Shown here: piece after piece, positions 63,653 through 64,000 of the stretch | Position numbering within the stretch: position 1 is the first letter of the stretch | How the letters are laid out: each line of letters begins with the position of its first letter | Assembly (NCBI GenBank): GCA_012656075.1 | Contig: JAAKBF010000308.1 | Span: 35,471-99,470 of the forward strand | From: Phytophthora hibernalis | Lineage: Eukaryota > Oomycota > Peronosporomycetes > Peronosporales > Peronosporaceae | Length of the DNA stretch: 64,000 nucleotides | Direction: 5' to 3' | The notes under the pieces: model-generated | What the model was told of the DNA's origin: nothing | Database searches by the model: none | What the model saw: only the letters and a program-made list of their open reading frames with translations | Position numbers and translations under genes: made by a program

Positions 63653-64000
63653 CATTTGTTAATGAAAAGCATCCACTATCATGCTTGTTTCAGCGCCAAA
63701 TATTGCATACTAAAAGGCTTCGGGTCGATGTCCCTTTTACGCCGCTCCTGCTCCTCACGTTGCTGTTTCCGCAGCCGCTCATGCGGCGCGTTTATTAGCA
63801 ACCGTGCATTATATCCTGTGTTGTAGATATTAGCAATGGTCTTTATCGACTGGGTTCATCTATAGTGATACCTTGACTTAAACCCCGTTACAGTAGGTAC
63901 TGGCCATAAGGATACCGTATAACCTGTGTAGTACAGACAACGACGGTGAAATCCGTACCCCCACTGAACTGTATCCGCCATACAAAAAGTAAACGGGGAT

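Larger units (their letters stand above)
58964..64000. repeat. Segmental duplication, copy C (split by Copia)
   Basis: 58964-58998 (AATTAATGCTCGATGGGGAT...) and 63653-64000 together match 47240-47610 of copy A, including the outer pogo repeat (from 63915) and the inner pogo end (from 63934). It continues past the window. Confidence 0.9.

Overview
The window looks like nuclear DNA of a plant-pathogenic oomycete, most likely Phytophthora or a close relative. The evidence is Crinkler (CRN) effector genes with the LFLAK-type N-terminus, kinases of the oomycete TKL type, matches to the oomycete initiator (GCTCATT-like), short introns of about 65-135 bases, and a dense load of pogo, MULE, hAT, LINE and Copia elements. 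The assignment rests on protein and motif recognition only; no database search was possible.

Layout. 1-9.6 kb is gene-like: a partial CENP-B/SANT-like protein, a giant ankyrin protein with one frame break, an unknown acidic protein and a four-exon Rab-like GTPase. 10-18 kb is a graveyard: two broken TKL kinases flank a degraded LINE, which itself holds a rearranged hAT relic. 19-26.7 kb holds relics of a membrane/leucine-rich-repeat family, a helicase fragment and a TA-flanked pogo-like element (21714-23453). 24.5-40.8 kb is an array of that family (six TM segments, then a Cys-rich LRR region). It includes a very recent 2.77-kb tandem triplication (27.17-34.83 kb), two further copies and several relics. 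A compact housekeeping pair sits inside it: the mitochondrial Rieske protein gene and a divergently transcribed small conserved protein gene.

41.2-58 kb is repeat- and effector-rich. It holds a MULE with SWIM and Ulp1-like domains, two main CRN genes with different nuclease-like C-termini (HNH-like and PD-(D/E)XK-like), two CRN relics, a pair of A/T-rich Lys-rich reading frames of foreign look, and a pogo element nested inside the terminal repeat of a second pogo-type element. The CRN upstream flank plus the nested-transposon end is repeated three times (46.16-47.93, 57.18-58.95, and 58.96 kb to the window end). The third copy is split by a nearly identical-LTR Copia element (58999-63652) whose primer site matches the anticodon arm of initiator tRNA-Met.

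Many reading frames are broken by single-base indels, several in homopolymers, even in elements that look young. Some of these breaks may be consensus errors rather than real pseudogenisation, so 'pseudogene' calls here are provisional.
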